A stretch of 64,000 nucleotides of DNA from Microbispora corallina. Its GTDB lineage: Bacteria > Actinomycetota > Actinomycetes > Streptosporangiales > Streptosporangiaceae. Below the pieces are notes generated by a model. It did no database searches and was not told where the DNA came from. It worked only from the letters and a program-made list of their open reading frames with translations. The stretch spans positions 1 to 64,000 of the forward strand of contig NZ_BOOC01000036.1 of NCBI RefSeq assembly GCF_016863035.1, written 5' to 3'. Below are positions 46,120 to 54,774 of this stretch, in pieces (within the stretch, counting starts at the first letter, position 1; each line of letters opens with the position of its first letter). A program made the translations under genes and the position numbers.

Positions 46120-46620
46120 GTGACCGAAGCTGAGGAGACCCTCAAGCCTGAGCCTGCTCCCGACGTCGACGCCCTCGAACAGGAGGGCGAGATCGCGGCC
46201 GACTACCTCGAGGGACTGCTCGACATCGCCGACCTCGACGGCGACATCGACATGGACGTCGAGGGCGACCGCGCGGTGGTGTCGGTCGTCGGCATCAAGG
46301 GCGACGACCTCGTGGGTCCCGGCGGGGAGGTGCTCGAGGCGCTCCAGGAGCTGACCCGCCTGGCGGTGCACCGCCAGACGGGGGAGCGGTCGCGTCTCAT
46401 GCTCGACGTGGGCGGCTACCGCGAACGCCGCCGCACCGAGCTGACCAAGCTCGGCACCGACATCGCGGCCGACGTCAAGCGCAGCGGGGAGCCCAAGTCC
46501 CTGCAGCCCATGACGCCGTTCGAGCGGAAGATCGTGCACGACGCCGTCGCGGCGGCGGGGCTGCGCAGCGAGTCGGAGGGCGAGGAGCCCCGCCGCTTCG
46601 TCGTGGTCCTTCCCGCGTAG
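46120..46620 (+). CDS. jag: Jag/KhpB-type RNA-binding protein
   Basis: A 166-residue single-strand nucleic-acid-binding protein of the Jag/KhpB family. It has an acidic N-terminus, then the KH domain (about 50-100: VSVVGIKGDDLVGPGGEVLEALQELTRLAVH) and the R3H domain (about 105-165: LMLDVGGYRERRRTELTKL...PMTPFERKIVHDAVAAAGLRSESEGEEPRRFVVVLPA). Related proteins affect division and cell shape in Gram-positive bacteria. GGAGAAGGAGAG lies before the ATG. A hairpin terminator follows. Confidence 0.92.
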   Translation: MTEAEETLKPEPAPDVDALEQEGEIAADYLEGLLDIADLDGDIDMDVEGDRAVVSVVGIKGDDLVGPGGEVLEALQELTRLAVHRQTGERSRLMLDVGGYRERRRTELTKLGTDIAADVKRSGEPKSLQPMTPFERKIVHDAVAAAGLRSESEGEEPRRFVVVLPA

Positions 46621-46642
46621 ATCCTTTCGCGCCTGTCCGCCG

Positions 46643-46678
46643 GAAGCCGCCGGTCCCCTTGTCGGGCCGGCGGCTTTC
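46643..46678 (+). terminator. Terminator after jag
   Basis: An 11-bp GC-rich stem, GAAGCCGCCGG at 46643-46653 with CCGGCGGCTTTC at 46667-46678, and a 13-nt loop. It lies 23 bp after the jag stop, so rsmG may be transcribed partly on its own. Confidence 0.6.
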
Positions 46679-46770
46679 GCCGTCCTGAGCGGCCTTCCGG
46701 AGCGGCTTGCCGCCTCCGGCGCGGGCGGGACGGCTACCCTTGGCCCTGAGCGTTCCTGGATGAGTGAGTG

Positions 46771-47451
46771 ATGACGGAGAGCAACGACCTGCCCGAGGCG
46801 CCCCCGGTGGCGCTGGAGGTCTTCACCGGCGAGGCGCTGGAACGGGCGCGGGCGTTCGCCGACCTCCTCGCGGGGCCCGGGGTGGTGCGCGGCCTGCTCG
46901 GACCCCGGGAGGTCCCGCGAATCTGGGACCGGCACCTGTTGAACTGCGCGGTGGTGGCCGAGGCCGTCCCGCGGGATGCGAGCGTCGTCGACATCGGATC
47001 GGGTGCCGGCCTGCCCGGGCTGGTCCTGGCGATCGTCCGGCCGGACATCACGGTCACCCTCCTCGAACCGCTGCTGCGCCGTACGGTCTTCCTCACGGAG
47101 TGCGTCGACGCGCTCAAGCTCGACAACGTGGAGGTGCTGCGGGGGAGAGCGGAGGAGCTCGCCCGCAGACGCGTGTTCGACGTCGCCACCGCCCGGGCCG
47201 TGGCGCCGCTCGACCGCCTGGTGACCTGGGCGCTGCCGCTGCTGCGGGACGGCGGGGAGCTTCTCGCGATGAAGGGTGAGCGCGCGGCGGAGGAGATCGA
47301 GTCCGCCCGGGCGCAACTGGAGGCCTCGGGAGCGCAGGACGTCGAGGTGCTCGAGGTCGGGCGCGATAAGGTCGAGCCGCCCGCCACCCTCGTCCGCGTG
47401 GTCGCCGGACGGCCTCCGGAGGCGGGCGCGCGGCGGCGACGGAAGAGGTGA
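46771..47451 (+). CDS. rsmG: 16S rRNA (guanine-N7) methyltransferase RsmG
   Basis: A 226-residue AdoMet methyltransferase acting on G527 of 16S rRNA; loss in actinomycetes gives low-level streptomycin resistance. The AdoMet loop is VVDIGSGAGLPGLVLAIVRPDITVTLLEPLLRR, followed by the VLRGRAEEL and FDVATARAVAPLDRLVTWALPLLRDGGELLAMKGERA motifs, all canonical. The ATG at 46771 is chosen; the GTG at 46768 adds one residue. No strong ribosome site is visible. Old name gidB. Confidence 0.95.
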   Translation: MTESNDLPEAPPVALEVFTGEALERARAFADLLAGPGVVRGLLGPREVPRIWDRHLLNCAVVAEAVPRDASVVDIGSGAGLPGLVLAIVRPDITVTLLEPLLRRTVFLTECVDALKLDNVEVLRGRAEELARRRVFDVATARAVAPLDRLVTWALPLLRDGGELLAMKGERAAEEIESARAQLEASGAQDVEVLEVGRDKVEPPATLVRVVAGRPPEAGARRRRKR

Positions 47452-47591
47452 GCGTCGTGGCGGGTACCGCAGCGGGCCTGGGTTGGCCCGAGACTCCCGT
47501 CGCCCTACCCTGGGAGATCGCGACAGCAGGCCGGCCCTCGGGGGTTGGCTGGCCTCGTCCCCCTGTTTCGCCGGTCGAAAGGACGACGACC

Positions 47592-48530
47592 GTGTCCCAG
47601 ACCCCCCTTAACCCTGGCGATTCGCCGCTGGTACGAGAGGCTCTGAGTTCTGTGGTTTCACGTGAAACAGCCGCGCCCCCGCAGGCGGCTGCGCCTTCCG
47701 TGGGGTACTCGACGCGTGACGAGGGGGAGTGGCCGCGGCCACCCCGGTGCCGCGTGATGACCGTGGCCAACCAGAAGGGCGGGGTGGGCAAGACCACCAC
47801 AGCCGTCAACCTTGCCGCCGCCCTGTCGATGCACGGGCAGCGCGTCCTCGTGGTCGACCTCGATCCCCAGGGGAACGCCTCGACGGCGCTGGCGACGGAG
47901 CACCGATCGGGGATGCCGTCGGTGTACCAGGTGCTCGTGGACGACTTAGCGCTGTCGTCCATCGTGAAGCCGGTCCCCGAGATGCCCAACCTCTACTGCG
48001 CCCCCGCCACCCTTGATCTGGCCGGAGCGGAGATCGAGCTCGTCCCCATGGTGGGCCGGGAGGCCCGGCTCAAGCGAGCGCTGGCGTCGTTCGAGGCCGG
48101 GACGTTCGACTACATCCTTATCGACTGCCCGCCGTCCCTCGGGCTGCTCACGGTCAACGCCATGGCGGCCGCGCAGGAGGTCCTGATCCCCATCCAGTGC
48201 GAGTACTACGCGCTGGAGGGCCTCACCCAGCTTCTGCAGAACGTCGAGCTCGTCCGGGCCCACCTCAACCAGCAGTTGTCGGTGTCCACGATCCTGCTGA
48301 CGATGTACGACGGCCGGACGCGGCTCGCCTCCCAGGTGGCCGAGGAGGTGCGGTCCCACTTCGGCGACACCGTCCTCGACGCCGTCATCCCCCGCAGCGT
48401 CCGGGTCTCCGAGGCGCCCAGCTACGGCCAGTCGGTCATGACGTACGACCCGGGGTCGAGCGGCGCGATGGCCTACATGGAGGCCGCCCGGGAGATCGCC
48501 TACCGGGCGGCGGCGCTCGCCGGGGCGTAG
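47592..48530 (+). CDS. parA: Chromosome partition ATPase ParA
   Basis: A 312-residue deviant Walker-type ATPase. MTVANQKGGVGKTTTAVNLAAALSMHGQRVLVVDLDPQGNAST contains the KGGVGKTT signature. FDYILIDCPPSLGLLTVNAMAAAQEVLIPIQCEYYALEGL and VIPRSVRVSEAPSYGQSV are ParA-specific. It binds DNA with ATP and drives segregation of oriC with ParB. The GTG at 47592 is chosen; about 48 residues upstream have no match. The unusual 50-residue N-terminus includes VVSRETA, coded by a parS palindrome at 47655-47668. Confidence 0.93.
   Translation: MSQTPLNPGDSPLVREALSSVVSRETAAPPQAAAPSVGYSTRDEGEWPRPPRCRVMTVANQKGGVGKTTTAVNLAAALSMHGQRVLVVDLDPQGNASTALATEHRSGMPSVYQVLVDDLALSSIVKPVPEMPNLYCAPATLDLAGAEIELVPMVGREARLKRALASFEAGTFDYILIDCPPSLGLLTVNAMAAAQEVLIPIQCEYYALEGLTQLLQNVELVRAHLNQQLSVSTILLTMYDGRTRLASQVAEEVRSHFGDTVLDAVIPRSVRVSEAPSYGQSVMTYDPGSSGAMAYMEAAREIAYRAAALAGA
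47655..47668. promoter_or_regulatory. parS: parS site inside the parA coding region
   Basis: The perfect 14-bp palindrome GTTTCACGTGAAAC, the ParB-binding parS core, inside the 5' end of parA. It is coding and palindromic at once. Confidence 0.9.
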
Positions 48531-48614
48531 AAACCGGGATCCGGGAGCGGGAAGCGGCGCGGATGCTCATCGGCGCGTCCGCGCGGCGGTACCCTCTCCT
48601 GGTGTGTGCGTGAC

Positions 48615-48645
48615 GGTGCCCAGCGGCCTCGGGTCGCTGGGCACC
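48615..48645 (+). terminator. Terminator-like hairpin between parA and parB
   Basis: A perfect 11-bp stem (48615-48625 with 48635-48645) with a 9-nt loop, followed by GCCTTCTG, in the 143-bp gap between parA and parB. It may reduce read-through or process the parAB message. Confidence 0.5.
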
Positions 48646-48673
48646 GCCTTCTGTGCGGTGTGAAGGAGCAGCG

Positions 48674-49627
48674 GTGAGCAAGCAGCCTCGGGGACTGGGC
48701 AAGGGTCTTGGCGCTCTGATCCCCACAGGACCGATCGTCGATCCCTCGATGGCCGCTCCCGCGCCGTCCCCGGCCGAGGCGGGGCTGCGCCCGGTCGAGG
48801 GCGCCTACTTCCAGGAGATCGACGTCGAGGCCATCTCCCCGAACCCGCGTCAGCCGCGCGAGGTCTTCGACGACGACCGCCTCGAGGAGCTGGCGGCCTC
48901 CATCAAGGAGGTCGGCCTCCTCCAGCCGGTCGTGGTGCGGGCCATCGGAGACGGGCGCTACGAGCTCATCATGGGGGAGCGGCGCTGGCGCGCCTCGAGG
49001 ATCGCGGGGATGGATCACGTCCCGGCCATCGTGCGCAGCACCCAGGACGACGAGATGCTCCGCGAGGCGCTCATCGAGAACCTCCAGCGGGAGCAGCTCA
49101 ACTCGCTGGAGGAGGCGGCGGCCTACCGCCAGCTGCTCGACGACTTCGGGGCCACTCATGAGGTGCTGGCCCAGAAGGTGGGGCGCTCCCGCTCACACAT
49201 CACCAACACCCTGCGCCTGCTCAACCTCCCCCCCAACGTGCAGCTCCGGGTGGCGGCCGGGCTCATCAGCGCCGGGCACGCCCGGGCGCTGCTGACGCTG
49301 GACGACGCGACCGCCATGGAGCGGCTCGCCAACCGCATCGTGGCCGAGGGGCTGTCGGTGCGGACGGTCGAGGAGATCGTGGCGCTGGGGGAGGCGACGG
49401 CCGGGCCGGCGCCGCGCAAGCCGCGGGCGAAGAAGCCGACCGCCCCGGCGCTCCGCCACCTGGCCGACCGGCTCTCCGATCATTTCGAGACGCGCGTGAA
49501 GGTGGACCTCGGCAGCCGGAAGGGCCGGATCGTCGTCGAGTTCTCCACGATCGACGACCTGGAGCGGATCATCGGCACGATGGCGCCCGAGGCGGCCAAC
49601 TCCATGCGCGGGCTCGACGGGGAGTAA
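48674..49627 (+). CDS. parB: Chromosome partition protein ParB
   Basis: A 317-residue CTP-dependent parS-binding clamp. It begins VSKQPRGLGKGLGALIPTGPI, the usual ParA-contact N-terminus. Then the CTPase ParB/Srx domain (EIDVEAISPNPRQPREVFDDDRLEELAASIKEVGLLQPVVVR...YELIMGERRWRASRIAGMDHVPAIV) contains GERRWRA. A helix-turn-helix follows (ATHEVLAQKVGRSRSHITNTLRLLNLP), and a C-terminal dimer domain. AAGGAG lies 5 nt before the GTG. Two parS sites lie just after it. Confidence 0.97.
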   Translation: MSKQPRGLGKGLGALIPTGPIVDPSMAAPAPSPAEAGLRPVEGAYFQEIDVEAISPNPRQPREVFDDDRLEELAASIKEVGLLQPVVVRAIGDGRYELIMGERRWRASRIAGMDHVPAIVRSTQDDEMLREALIENLQREQLNSLEEAAAYRQLLDDFGATHEVLAQKVGRSRSHITNTLRLLNLPPNVQLRVAAGLISAGHARALLTLDDATAMERLANRIVAEGLSVRTVEEIVALGEATAGPAPRKPRAKKPTAPALRHLADRLSDHFETRVKVDLGSRKGRIVVEFSTIDDLERIIGTMAPEAANSMRGLDGE

Positions 49628-49639
49628 GTCCCTCCCGAT

Positions 49640-49653
49640 GTTTCACGTGAAAC
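49640..49653. promoter_or_regulatory. parS: parS site downstream of parB (first)
   Basis: The perfect 14-bp palindrome GTTTCACGTGAAAC, 12 bp after the parB stop. It is identical to the copies at 47655 and 49674. Confidence 0.92.
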
Positions 49654-49673
49654 GGAGTCGCCGGAGCGGACCG

Positions 49674-49687
49674 GTTTCACGTGAAAC
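49674..49687. promoter_or_regulatory. parS: parS site downstream of parB (second)
   Basis: The perfect 14-bp palindrome GTTTCACGTGAAAC, 34 bp start-to-start after the first. Paired close sites would allow loading of several ParB clamps. Confidence 0.92.
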
Positions 49688-49714
49688 ATCGAACGGCCGG
49701 CACAGCCCGTCGTG

Positions 49715-50668
49715 TCAGCGGCCGCGGCGGACGGCGGCCTCCAGGAGCCCCTTGCACAGAGTGCCGAGATCCCGGCCCGCCGCCTCGGCCGCCATGGGCA
49801 GCAGCGAGGTCTCGGTCATGCCGGGGGCCACGTTCACTTCGAGAAAGTACGGGCGGCCCGTGGCGTCCACGATGAGGTCGGTACGCGAGATGTCCCGCAG
49901 GCCGAGGGCCGTATGGGCGGCGACCGCCATCGCGGCGCAGGCCTCGGTGGCCTCCCCCGACAGGCGGGCCGGCGCGAAGAACTCGGTGTGCCCAGCGGTG
50001 TAGCGGGCCGCGTAGTCGTAGACGCCGCCGTCGGGCACGATCTCCACGGGCGGCAGCGCCATGGGCCCGTCTCCGAGGTCGACGACGGACACCGCGACCT
50101 CCACACCGCGGATGTACTTCTCGATGAGCGCCGTGTCGCCGTAGGCGAAGCAGCCGACCATGGCGGCGGGCAGTTCCTCGGCCGTGCGGACGATCGAGGC
50201 GCCGAGCGCCGAGCCGCCGCGCGACGGCTTGACGAACAGCGGCAGCCCGAGACGCTCGACGATCCGCCCGAGGACGGCGGTGGCGCCGAGGTCGTGGAAG
50301 GTCTCCTTCGGCAGGGCCACCGAGTCGGGGGTGTTGAGCCCCCAGGAGCGGACGACGGCCTTCGCGGTCGGCTTGTCGAAGGCGACCCGGCAGGCGTCGG
50401 GCGTCGCGCCCACGTAGGGCACGCCGAGCAGTTCGAGCACCGAGCGGATCGCGCCGTCCTCGCCGGCGCCGCCGTGCAGCGTCACGAACGCCACGTCCGG
50501 TGGGTCGGACAGCACGGCGGGGACGAGCGTGGCGTCGGTGTCGCGGGTCTCGACGTCGACGCCGGCCGCGCGCAGCACCTCGGCCACGCGGCGGCCGGAG
50601 CGGATGGAGACCTCACGCTCGTAGGAGAGCCCGCCCGCGAGGACGAGCACGTGCCCGATGTCGCTCAT
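49715..50668 (-). CDS. ddl: D-alanine--D-alanine ligase-like ATP-grasp enzyme
   Basis: A 317-residue ATP-grasp enzyme. IGHVLVLAGGLSYEREVSIRSGRRVAEVLRAAG is the start typical of Ddl (G-x-x-S-x-E-x-x-V-S). VTLHGGAGEDGAIRSVLELLGVPYVG, LFVKPSRGGSALGAS and TDLIVDATGRPYFLEVNVAPGMTETSLLPMAAE complete the motifs, including N-x-x-P-G-M-T. The product D-Ala-D-Ala ends peptidoglycan stems. It is shorter than typical Ddl (about 340-370) and is next to parB, so it is probably a second copy beside a main Ddl elsewhere (inference). The ATG at 50668 overlaps a short upstream frame in ATGA; an in-frame ATG lies at 50674. Confidence 0.85.
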   Translation of the reverse strand: MSDIGHVLVLAGGLSYEREVSIRSGRRVAEVLRAAGVDVETRDTDATLVPAVLSDPPDVAFVTLHGGAGEDGAIRSVLELLGVPYVGATPDACRVAFDKPTAKAVVRSWGLNTPDSVALPKETFHDLGATAVLGRIVERLGLPLFVKPSRGGSALGASIVRTAEELPAAMVGCFAYGDTALIEKYIRGVEVAVSVVDLGDGPMALPPVEIVPDGGVYDYAARYTAGHTEFFAPARLSGEATEACAAMAVAAHTALGLRDISRTDLIVDATGRPYFLEVNVAPGMTETSLLPMAAEAAGRDLGTLCKGLLEAAVRRGR

Positions 50669-50863
50669 GACCATGCCCCGCCCCGCGGCTCGGCGGGCCG
50701 TCCCGCTCGCCGGGTCATGCGTCCGCCTCCCCGCGGGCGCGTCCCACTGAATGAGGACGCGCGGGGGGCGATCCGTAGGTGCTCGTTCGCTCGCTCACGA
50801 CGAGGGCCTTTCTCGCGCGGGGGTCCAGTACGGCCGGCCTGAACAGGCTAGCCGTACCGGGCC

Positions 50864-52189
50864 TCAGGCGAGGTCGGGGCCGGGGGTGTCGACGCCGGCG
50901 TGGCCGGGGACGGACCCGGTGCCGAACGTGTCGCGCAGCTGAAGCTCCTGCTCGATCACCCCGGCCAGCCGGCGCACGCCCTCCCGGATCCGGTCGGGCT
51001 CGGGGTAGCAGTACGACAGCCGCATGTGCCGGGCGCCGCCGCCGTCCGAGTAGAAGCCCGTGCCGGGCACGAACGCCACCCGCTCCGCGACGGCGCGGGG
51101 GAGGATCGCCTTGGAGTTGAGCCCCTCGGGGAGCGTCATCCAGACGAAGAAGCCGCCGCCGGGCCTGGTCCACGTGCACCCGTCCGGCATGAGCACCTCG
51201 AGGGCGCCGAGGAGGGCGTCGCGGCGCTCGCGGTAGAGCTCCCGGAAGGCCTTGATCTGCTCGCGCCACGGCTGGGTGGTGAGGTACTGCCCGACGGCGA
51301 GCTGGGTGAAGGTCGAGTGGGACAGCACCGCCGACTCCATCGCCAGCACGAGCTTGTCGCGCACGGCGTGCGGGGCGAGAGCCCATCCGACGCGGAAGCC
51401 GGGGGCCAGCGTCTTGGAGAACGACCCCAGGTAGACCACGCCCTCCGCGTCGTCGGCGCGCAGCGCCCGCAGCGGCTCGCCGTCGAACCCGAGGAGCCCG
51501 TACGGGTTGTCCTCGACCACGAGGATGCCGGCCCGCTGGCAGATCTCCAGCACCTGGCGGCGGCGCACCTCGTTGAGCGTGACACCGGCCGGGTTCTGGA
51601 AGGTCGGGATCGTGTAGAGGAACTTGATCCGGCTGCCCGCGGTCTGCAGCGCGTAGATCGTCTGCGCCAGCGACTCGGGGATCAGCCCCTGGTCGTCCAT
51701 GGCGACGTGCACGACCTTGGCCTGGTACGCGCTGAACGTGCCGAGCGCGCCCACATAGGACGGCCCCTCGGCGAGCACCACGTCGCCCGGGTCGATGAAG
51801 ATGCGGGTGATGAGGTCGAGGGCCTGTTGTGAGCCCACTGTGACGACGACGTCGTCTGCGCCGGCCTCGATGCCCTCCATCCGCATGACCTCGCAGATCT
51901 GCTCGCGCAGCGCGGGGTCGCCCTGGCCCGAGCCGTACTGCAGGGCCACGGAGCCGCGGGTGGCGACCAGGTCGGCGACGAGCTCGCCGACGAGGTCGAG
52001 GGGCAGAGCCGTCACGTACGGCATGCCGCCGGCGAGCGAGACCACCTCGGGCCTCGACGCGACGGCGAAAAGAGCTCGGATCTCGGAGGCGACCATCCCC
52101 GTAGCTCGCGCGGCGTAACGGTCGACGTAGGCGTCAATGCGCGACCCGTGGGCCGCGTTCGTCCGACCGTGATCGAGCTCCTTGGTCAC
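50864..52189 (-). CDS. PLP-dependent aminotransferase (class I, MocR/LysN-like without DNA-binding domain)
   Basis: A 441-residue fold-type I aminotransferase. VVSLAGGMPYVTALPLDLVGEL and LQYGSGQGDPALREQICEVMRMEG are the opening motifs. DDVVVTVGSQQALDLITRIFIDPGDVVLAEGPSY follows, then FLYTIPTFQNPAGVTL (Asn-Pro-Ala-Gly), ILVVEDNPYGLLGFDG, and the PLP lysine in YLGSFSKTLAPGFRVGWALAP. The branch includes 2-aminoadipate and valine-pyruvate aminotransferases; substrate unknown. It is between parB-ddl and the GNAT gene, and similar genes occupy this spot in other actinobacteria. The GTG at 52189 has GGAGG 7 nt upstream. No wHTH domain. Confidence 0.88.
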   Translation of the reverse strand: MTKELDHGRTNAAHGSRIDAYVDRYAARATGMVASEIRALFAVASRPEVVSLAGGMPYVTALPLDLVGELVADLVATRGSVALQYGSGQGDPALREQICEVMRMEGIEAGADDVVVTVGSQQALDLITRIFIDPGDVVLAEGPSYVGALGTFSAYQAKVVHVAMDDQGLIPESLAQTIYALQTAGSRIKFLYTIPTFQNPAGVTLNEVRRRQVLEICQRAGILVVEDNPYGLLGFDGEPLRALRADDAEGVVYLGSFSKTLAPGFRVGWALAPHAVRDKLVLAMESAVLSHSTFTQLAVGQYLTTQPWREQIKAFRELYRERRDALLGALEVLMPDGCTWTRPGGGFFVWMTLPEGLNSKAILPRAVAERVAFVPGTGFYSDGGGARHMRLSYCYPEPDRIREGVRRLAGVIEQELQLRDTFGTGSVPGHAGVDTPGPDLA

Positions 52190-52471
52190 GGTCCACCTCC
52201 GATCACGTAGCCGAGAAATCCAGAGTACGGTAGCGCGGCACGCCGATCACAACAGGGTATTGACCATCAAGGGCTCCTCTTCTTGCCATCGTGTCCCACA
52301 CATCACGGTGCGCCGGACCCCACTGTGCGCGTCCGGAACCCCCTTGGAACGTGGCGGCGGCGACCGCTGTGGCGCCCCGTGCGGACGCGATCGCTGAGTT
52401 ACGATGCGACCTGGAGACGCCGTATTCGCGCGCTTTTCTGGCAGGACTCCTGACGGGGATTGGGGCATCAC

Positions 52472-53089
52472 GTGTCGCGTCGGCTGGTCAACGTCACGCT
52501 CGACAACCTCGACGACCTGCCGCGCCGGTGCAGGCGTTGCGTCTTCTGGGAGCTCGACCCGGTCGGCGGCGAGCGCGCGGTGGAGTCGGGCGACCCGGGC
52601 CTGGAGAAGGAGGCGTGGATCTCCGCGACGCTGCTGGAGTGGGGGAGCTGCGGGAAGATCGCATACGTGGACGGCGTCGCCGCCGGGTTCGTGCTGTACG
52701 CCCCGCCGCTCTACGTCCCCCGGTCGGTCGCGTTCCCGACCTCGCCGGTGAGCTCGGACGCCGTGCTGCTGATGACGGCGCACATCCTGCCGGAGTTCTC
52801 CGGCGGAGGCCTCGGGCGGATGCTCGTGCAGGGCGTGGCCAAGGACCTGACGCGCCGGGGCGTACGGGCGATCGAGGCGTTCGGCGACCTGAAGTGGGAG
52901 CAGCCGGGCTGCCTGCTGCCGGCGGAGTACCTGCTGTCGGTGGGCTTCAAGACCGTCCGCCCGCATCTGCGCTTCCCCCGCCTGCGGCTGGAGCTGAAGA
53001 CCGCCGTCTCGTGGCGTGAGGACGTCGAGGTGGCCCTGGAGCGCCTGCTGGGATCGATGTCTCCCGAGCGGGCGCTGCGGCCCGTCTGA
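52472..53089 (+). CDS. GNAT-family acetyltransferase with conserved Cys-rich start
   Basis: A 205-residue acetyltransferase. It begins MSRRLVNVTLDNLDDLPRRCRRCVFWELDPV, where the CRRC pair and W-E are conserved in actinobacterial relatives near parAB. The acetyl-CoA region is HILPEFSGGGLGRMLVQGVAKDLTRRGVRAIEAFGD, with G-x-G-x-x-L. LLPAEYLLSVGFKTVRPHLRFPRLRLEL closes the domain. Substrate unknown. The GTG at 52472 is preferred; a TTG at 52460 adds four residues. It is divergent from the aminotransferase gene across a 282-bp gap without other features. Confidence 0.8.
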   Translation: MSRRLVNVTLDNLDDLPRRCRRCVFWELDPVGGERAVESGDPGLEKEAWISATLLEWGSCGKIAYVDGVAAGFVLYAPPLYVPRSVAFPTSPVSSDAVLLMTAHILPEFSGGGLGRMLVQGVAKDLTRRGVRAIEAFGDLKWEQPGCLLPAEYLLSVGFKTVRPHLRFPRLRLELKTAVSWREDVEVALERLLGSMSPERALRPV

Positions 53090-53221
53090 GACGATCTCAG
53101 CCCCGCCGGCGGTGATCGAGGAGCGGTCGCCGCCATCGGAGGTCCCCTGTGCGCCGAAACCGGGGAAATCGACGACGGAACTTCCCCGAGGAAGCCGAAA
53201 AACGGAATCCCGGCAAACGGA

Positions 53222-53251
53222 AAGGCCCCCGCGCCGGAGCGCGGGGGCCTT
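53222..53251. terminator. Bidirectional terminator between the GNAT gene and trxA
   Basis: A perfect 13-bp stem (53222-53234 with 53239-53251) with a tetraloop CGGA. It lies between two convergent genes and serves both. Confidence 0.85.
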
Positions 53252-53308
53252 CCCTGTGGGTGGGTGCCGCCGGGAAAGGCGGTGGTACGGCTCGCGCCGC
53301 AGGGGGCC

Positions 53309-53632
53309 TCAGATGATGCCCTCGAGTTCGCGCAGCAGCATCGCCTTCGGCTTGGCGCCGATGATCTGCTTGACGACCTCTCCACCCTTGTAGACGTTCA
53401 TCGTCGGGATCTGGAGTACGCCGTAGTCCCGCGGAGTGGCGGGATTCTCGTCGATGTTCAGCTTGACGATGGTCAGCTTGTCGGCGTTCTCGGCGGCGAT
53501 CTCCTCGAGAATGGGCGAGACCTGGCGGCACGGACCGCACCACTCCGCCCAGAAGTCCACCAGGACCGGCTTGTCGCTCTTGAGGACCTCGGCCTCGAAG
53601 CTGCCGTCCGTCACGCTCTTGATCGCGCCCAC
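53309..53632 (-). CDS. trxA: Thioredoxin 1
   Basis: A 107-residue canonical thioredoxin: VLVDFWAEWCGPCRQVSPILEEIAAENADKLTIVKLNIDENPATPRDYGVLQIPTMNVYKGGEVVKQIIGAKPKAML. The active site is WCGPC; I-P-T is the cis-proline. It reduces protein disulfides, regenerated by the adjacent TrxB. The GTG at 53632 is chosen because it aligns with family starts and has AGGGGAGAG upstream. It is 64 bp after trxB on the same strand. It is separate from the TrxC-type gene at 15631. Confidence 0.97.
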   Translation of the reverse strand: MGAIKSVTDGSFEAEVLKSDKPVLVDFWAEWCGPCRQVSPILEEIAAENADKLTIVKLNIDENPATPRDYGVLQIPTMNVYKGGEVVKQIIGAKPKAMLLRELEGII

Positions 53633-53696
53633 GGTAACTCTCCCCTTGATCGGTGTGCTGAATGGGAACCGCGGGGACGGGCCCCGCATTCCCGGG

Positions 53697-54626
53697 TCAG
53701 GCGTGGTTGCTCAGCCAGCGCTCGGCGTCCAGCGAGGCCGAGCAGCCGGTGCCCGCGGCGGTGATGGCCTGCCGGTAGATGTGGTCGACCACGTCGCCGG
53801 CGGCGAACACCCCGTCGAGGTTGGTCCGCGTCGTGGGCGCCTGCGTCAGGATGTACCCCTGCTCGTCGAGGTCCACCTGGCCCTTGAACAGCTCGGTGCG
53901 CGGGTCGTGCCCGATCGCGATGAACAGGCCGCCCACCGGCAGCTCGGTCTCCTCGCCGGTCTTGAGGTTGCGCAGCCGCACTCCGGTGATGCGGTCCTCG
54001 CCCAGGATGTCGACGACCTCGCTGTCCCAGATGAAGCGGATCTTCTCGTTCGCGAACGCCCGATCCTGCATGATCTTGCTGGCGCGCAGCTGGTCCCGCC
54101 GGTGCACCACGGTCACCGTACGGCCGAACCGCGACAGGAAGATCGCCTCCTCCATCGCGGTGTCCCCGCCGCCGACCACCACGATGTCCTGGTCGCGGAA
54201 GAAGAACCCGTCACAGGTGGCGCACCAGGACACGCCGCGCCCCGACAGCCGCTGCTCGTTCTCCAGACCCAGCTGCCGGTACCCCGACCCGGTGGCCAGA
54301 ATGACGGCCTTGGCGTAGTAGGTGTCGGTGTAGGTCTTCACGACCTTCGGGTCGGCCGTCAGGTCCACCTCGACGACGTCGTCGGCGACCAGTTCGGCCC
54401 CGAACCGCTCGGCCTGCTTGCGGAAGTTGTCCATCAGGTCCGGCCCCATGATGCCGTCGGGGAAGCCGGGGAAGTTCTCCACATCGGTGGTGTTCATCAG
54501 CGCACCGCCGGCCGTGACCGACCCCTCGAACAGCAACGGCTTGAGGTCCGCGCGCGCGGAGTAGACGGCCGCCGTGTAGCCGGCCGGGCCCGACCCGATG
54601 ATGATCACGTTACGGACGTCGCTCAA
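53697..54626 (-). CDS. trxB: Thioredoxin reductase
   Basis: A 309-residue NADPH-dependent flavoenzyme. [30 protein letters not shown] is the FAD site, [37 protein letters not shown] contains the redox CATC and NADPH site, and [37 protein letters not shown] is the C-terminal FAD signature. All motifs are intact, in contrast to the fusion at 16058. It is in the usual sigM/anti-sigma/trxB/trxA neighbourhood, probably under redox-responsive SigM-type control as known for the region in Streptomyces. Confidence 0.97.
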   Translation of the reverse strand: MSDVRNVIIIGSGPAGYTAAVYSARADLKPLLFEGSVTAGGALMNTTDVENFPGFPDGIMGPDLMDNFRKQAERFGAELVADDVVEVDLTADPKVVKTYTDTYYAKAVILATGSGYRQLGLENEQRLSGRGVSWCATCDGFFFRDQDIVVVGGGDTAMEEAIFLSRFGRTVTVVHRRDQLRASKIMQDRAFANEKIRFIWDSEVVDILGEDRITGVRLRNLKTGEETELPVGGLFIAIGHDPRTELFKGQVDLDEQGYILTQAPTTRTNLDGVFAAGDVVDHIYRQAITAAGTGCSASLDAERWLSNHA

Positions 54627-54711
54627 CGGACTCGCCTTCCGATCCTGAGGTGTGCAGTCGCGTCAACAGATCCTAGGCCCCGGGGATTCCCGGGAGGGGG
54701 CCTGGACACGG

Positions 54712-54742
54712 CGAAGCCCCCCGGAGGTCGCGGGGGGCTTCG
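54712..54742 (-). terminator. Terminator of the sigM/anti-sigma transcript
   Basis: A perfect 12-bp stem (54712-54723 with 54731-54742) and a 7-nt loop, in the gap between the anti-sigma gene and trxB. Confidence 0.75.
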
Positions 54743-54774
54743 TCAGGTTCGATGGTACGGCTCCCGCCGACCGG

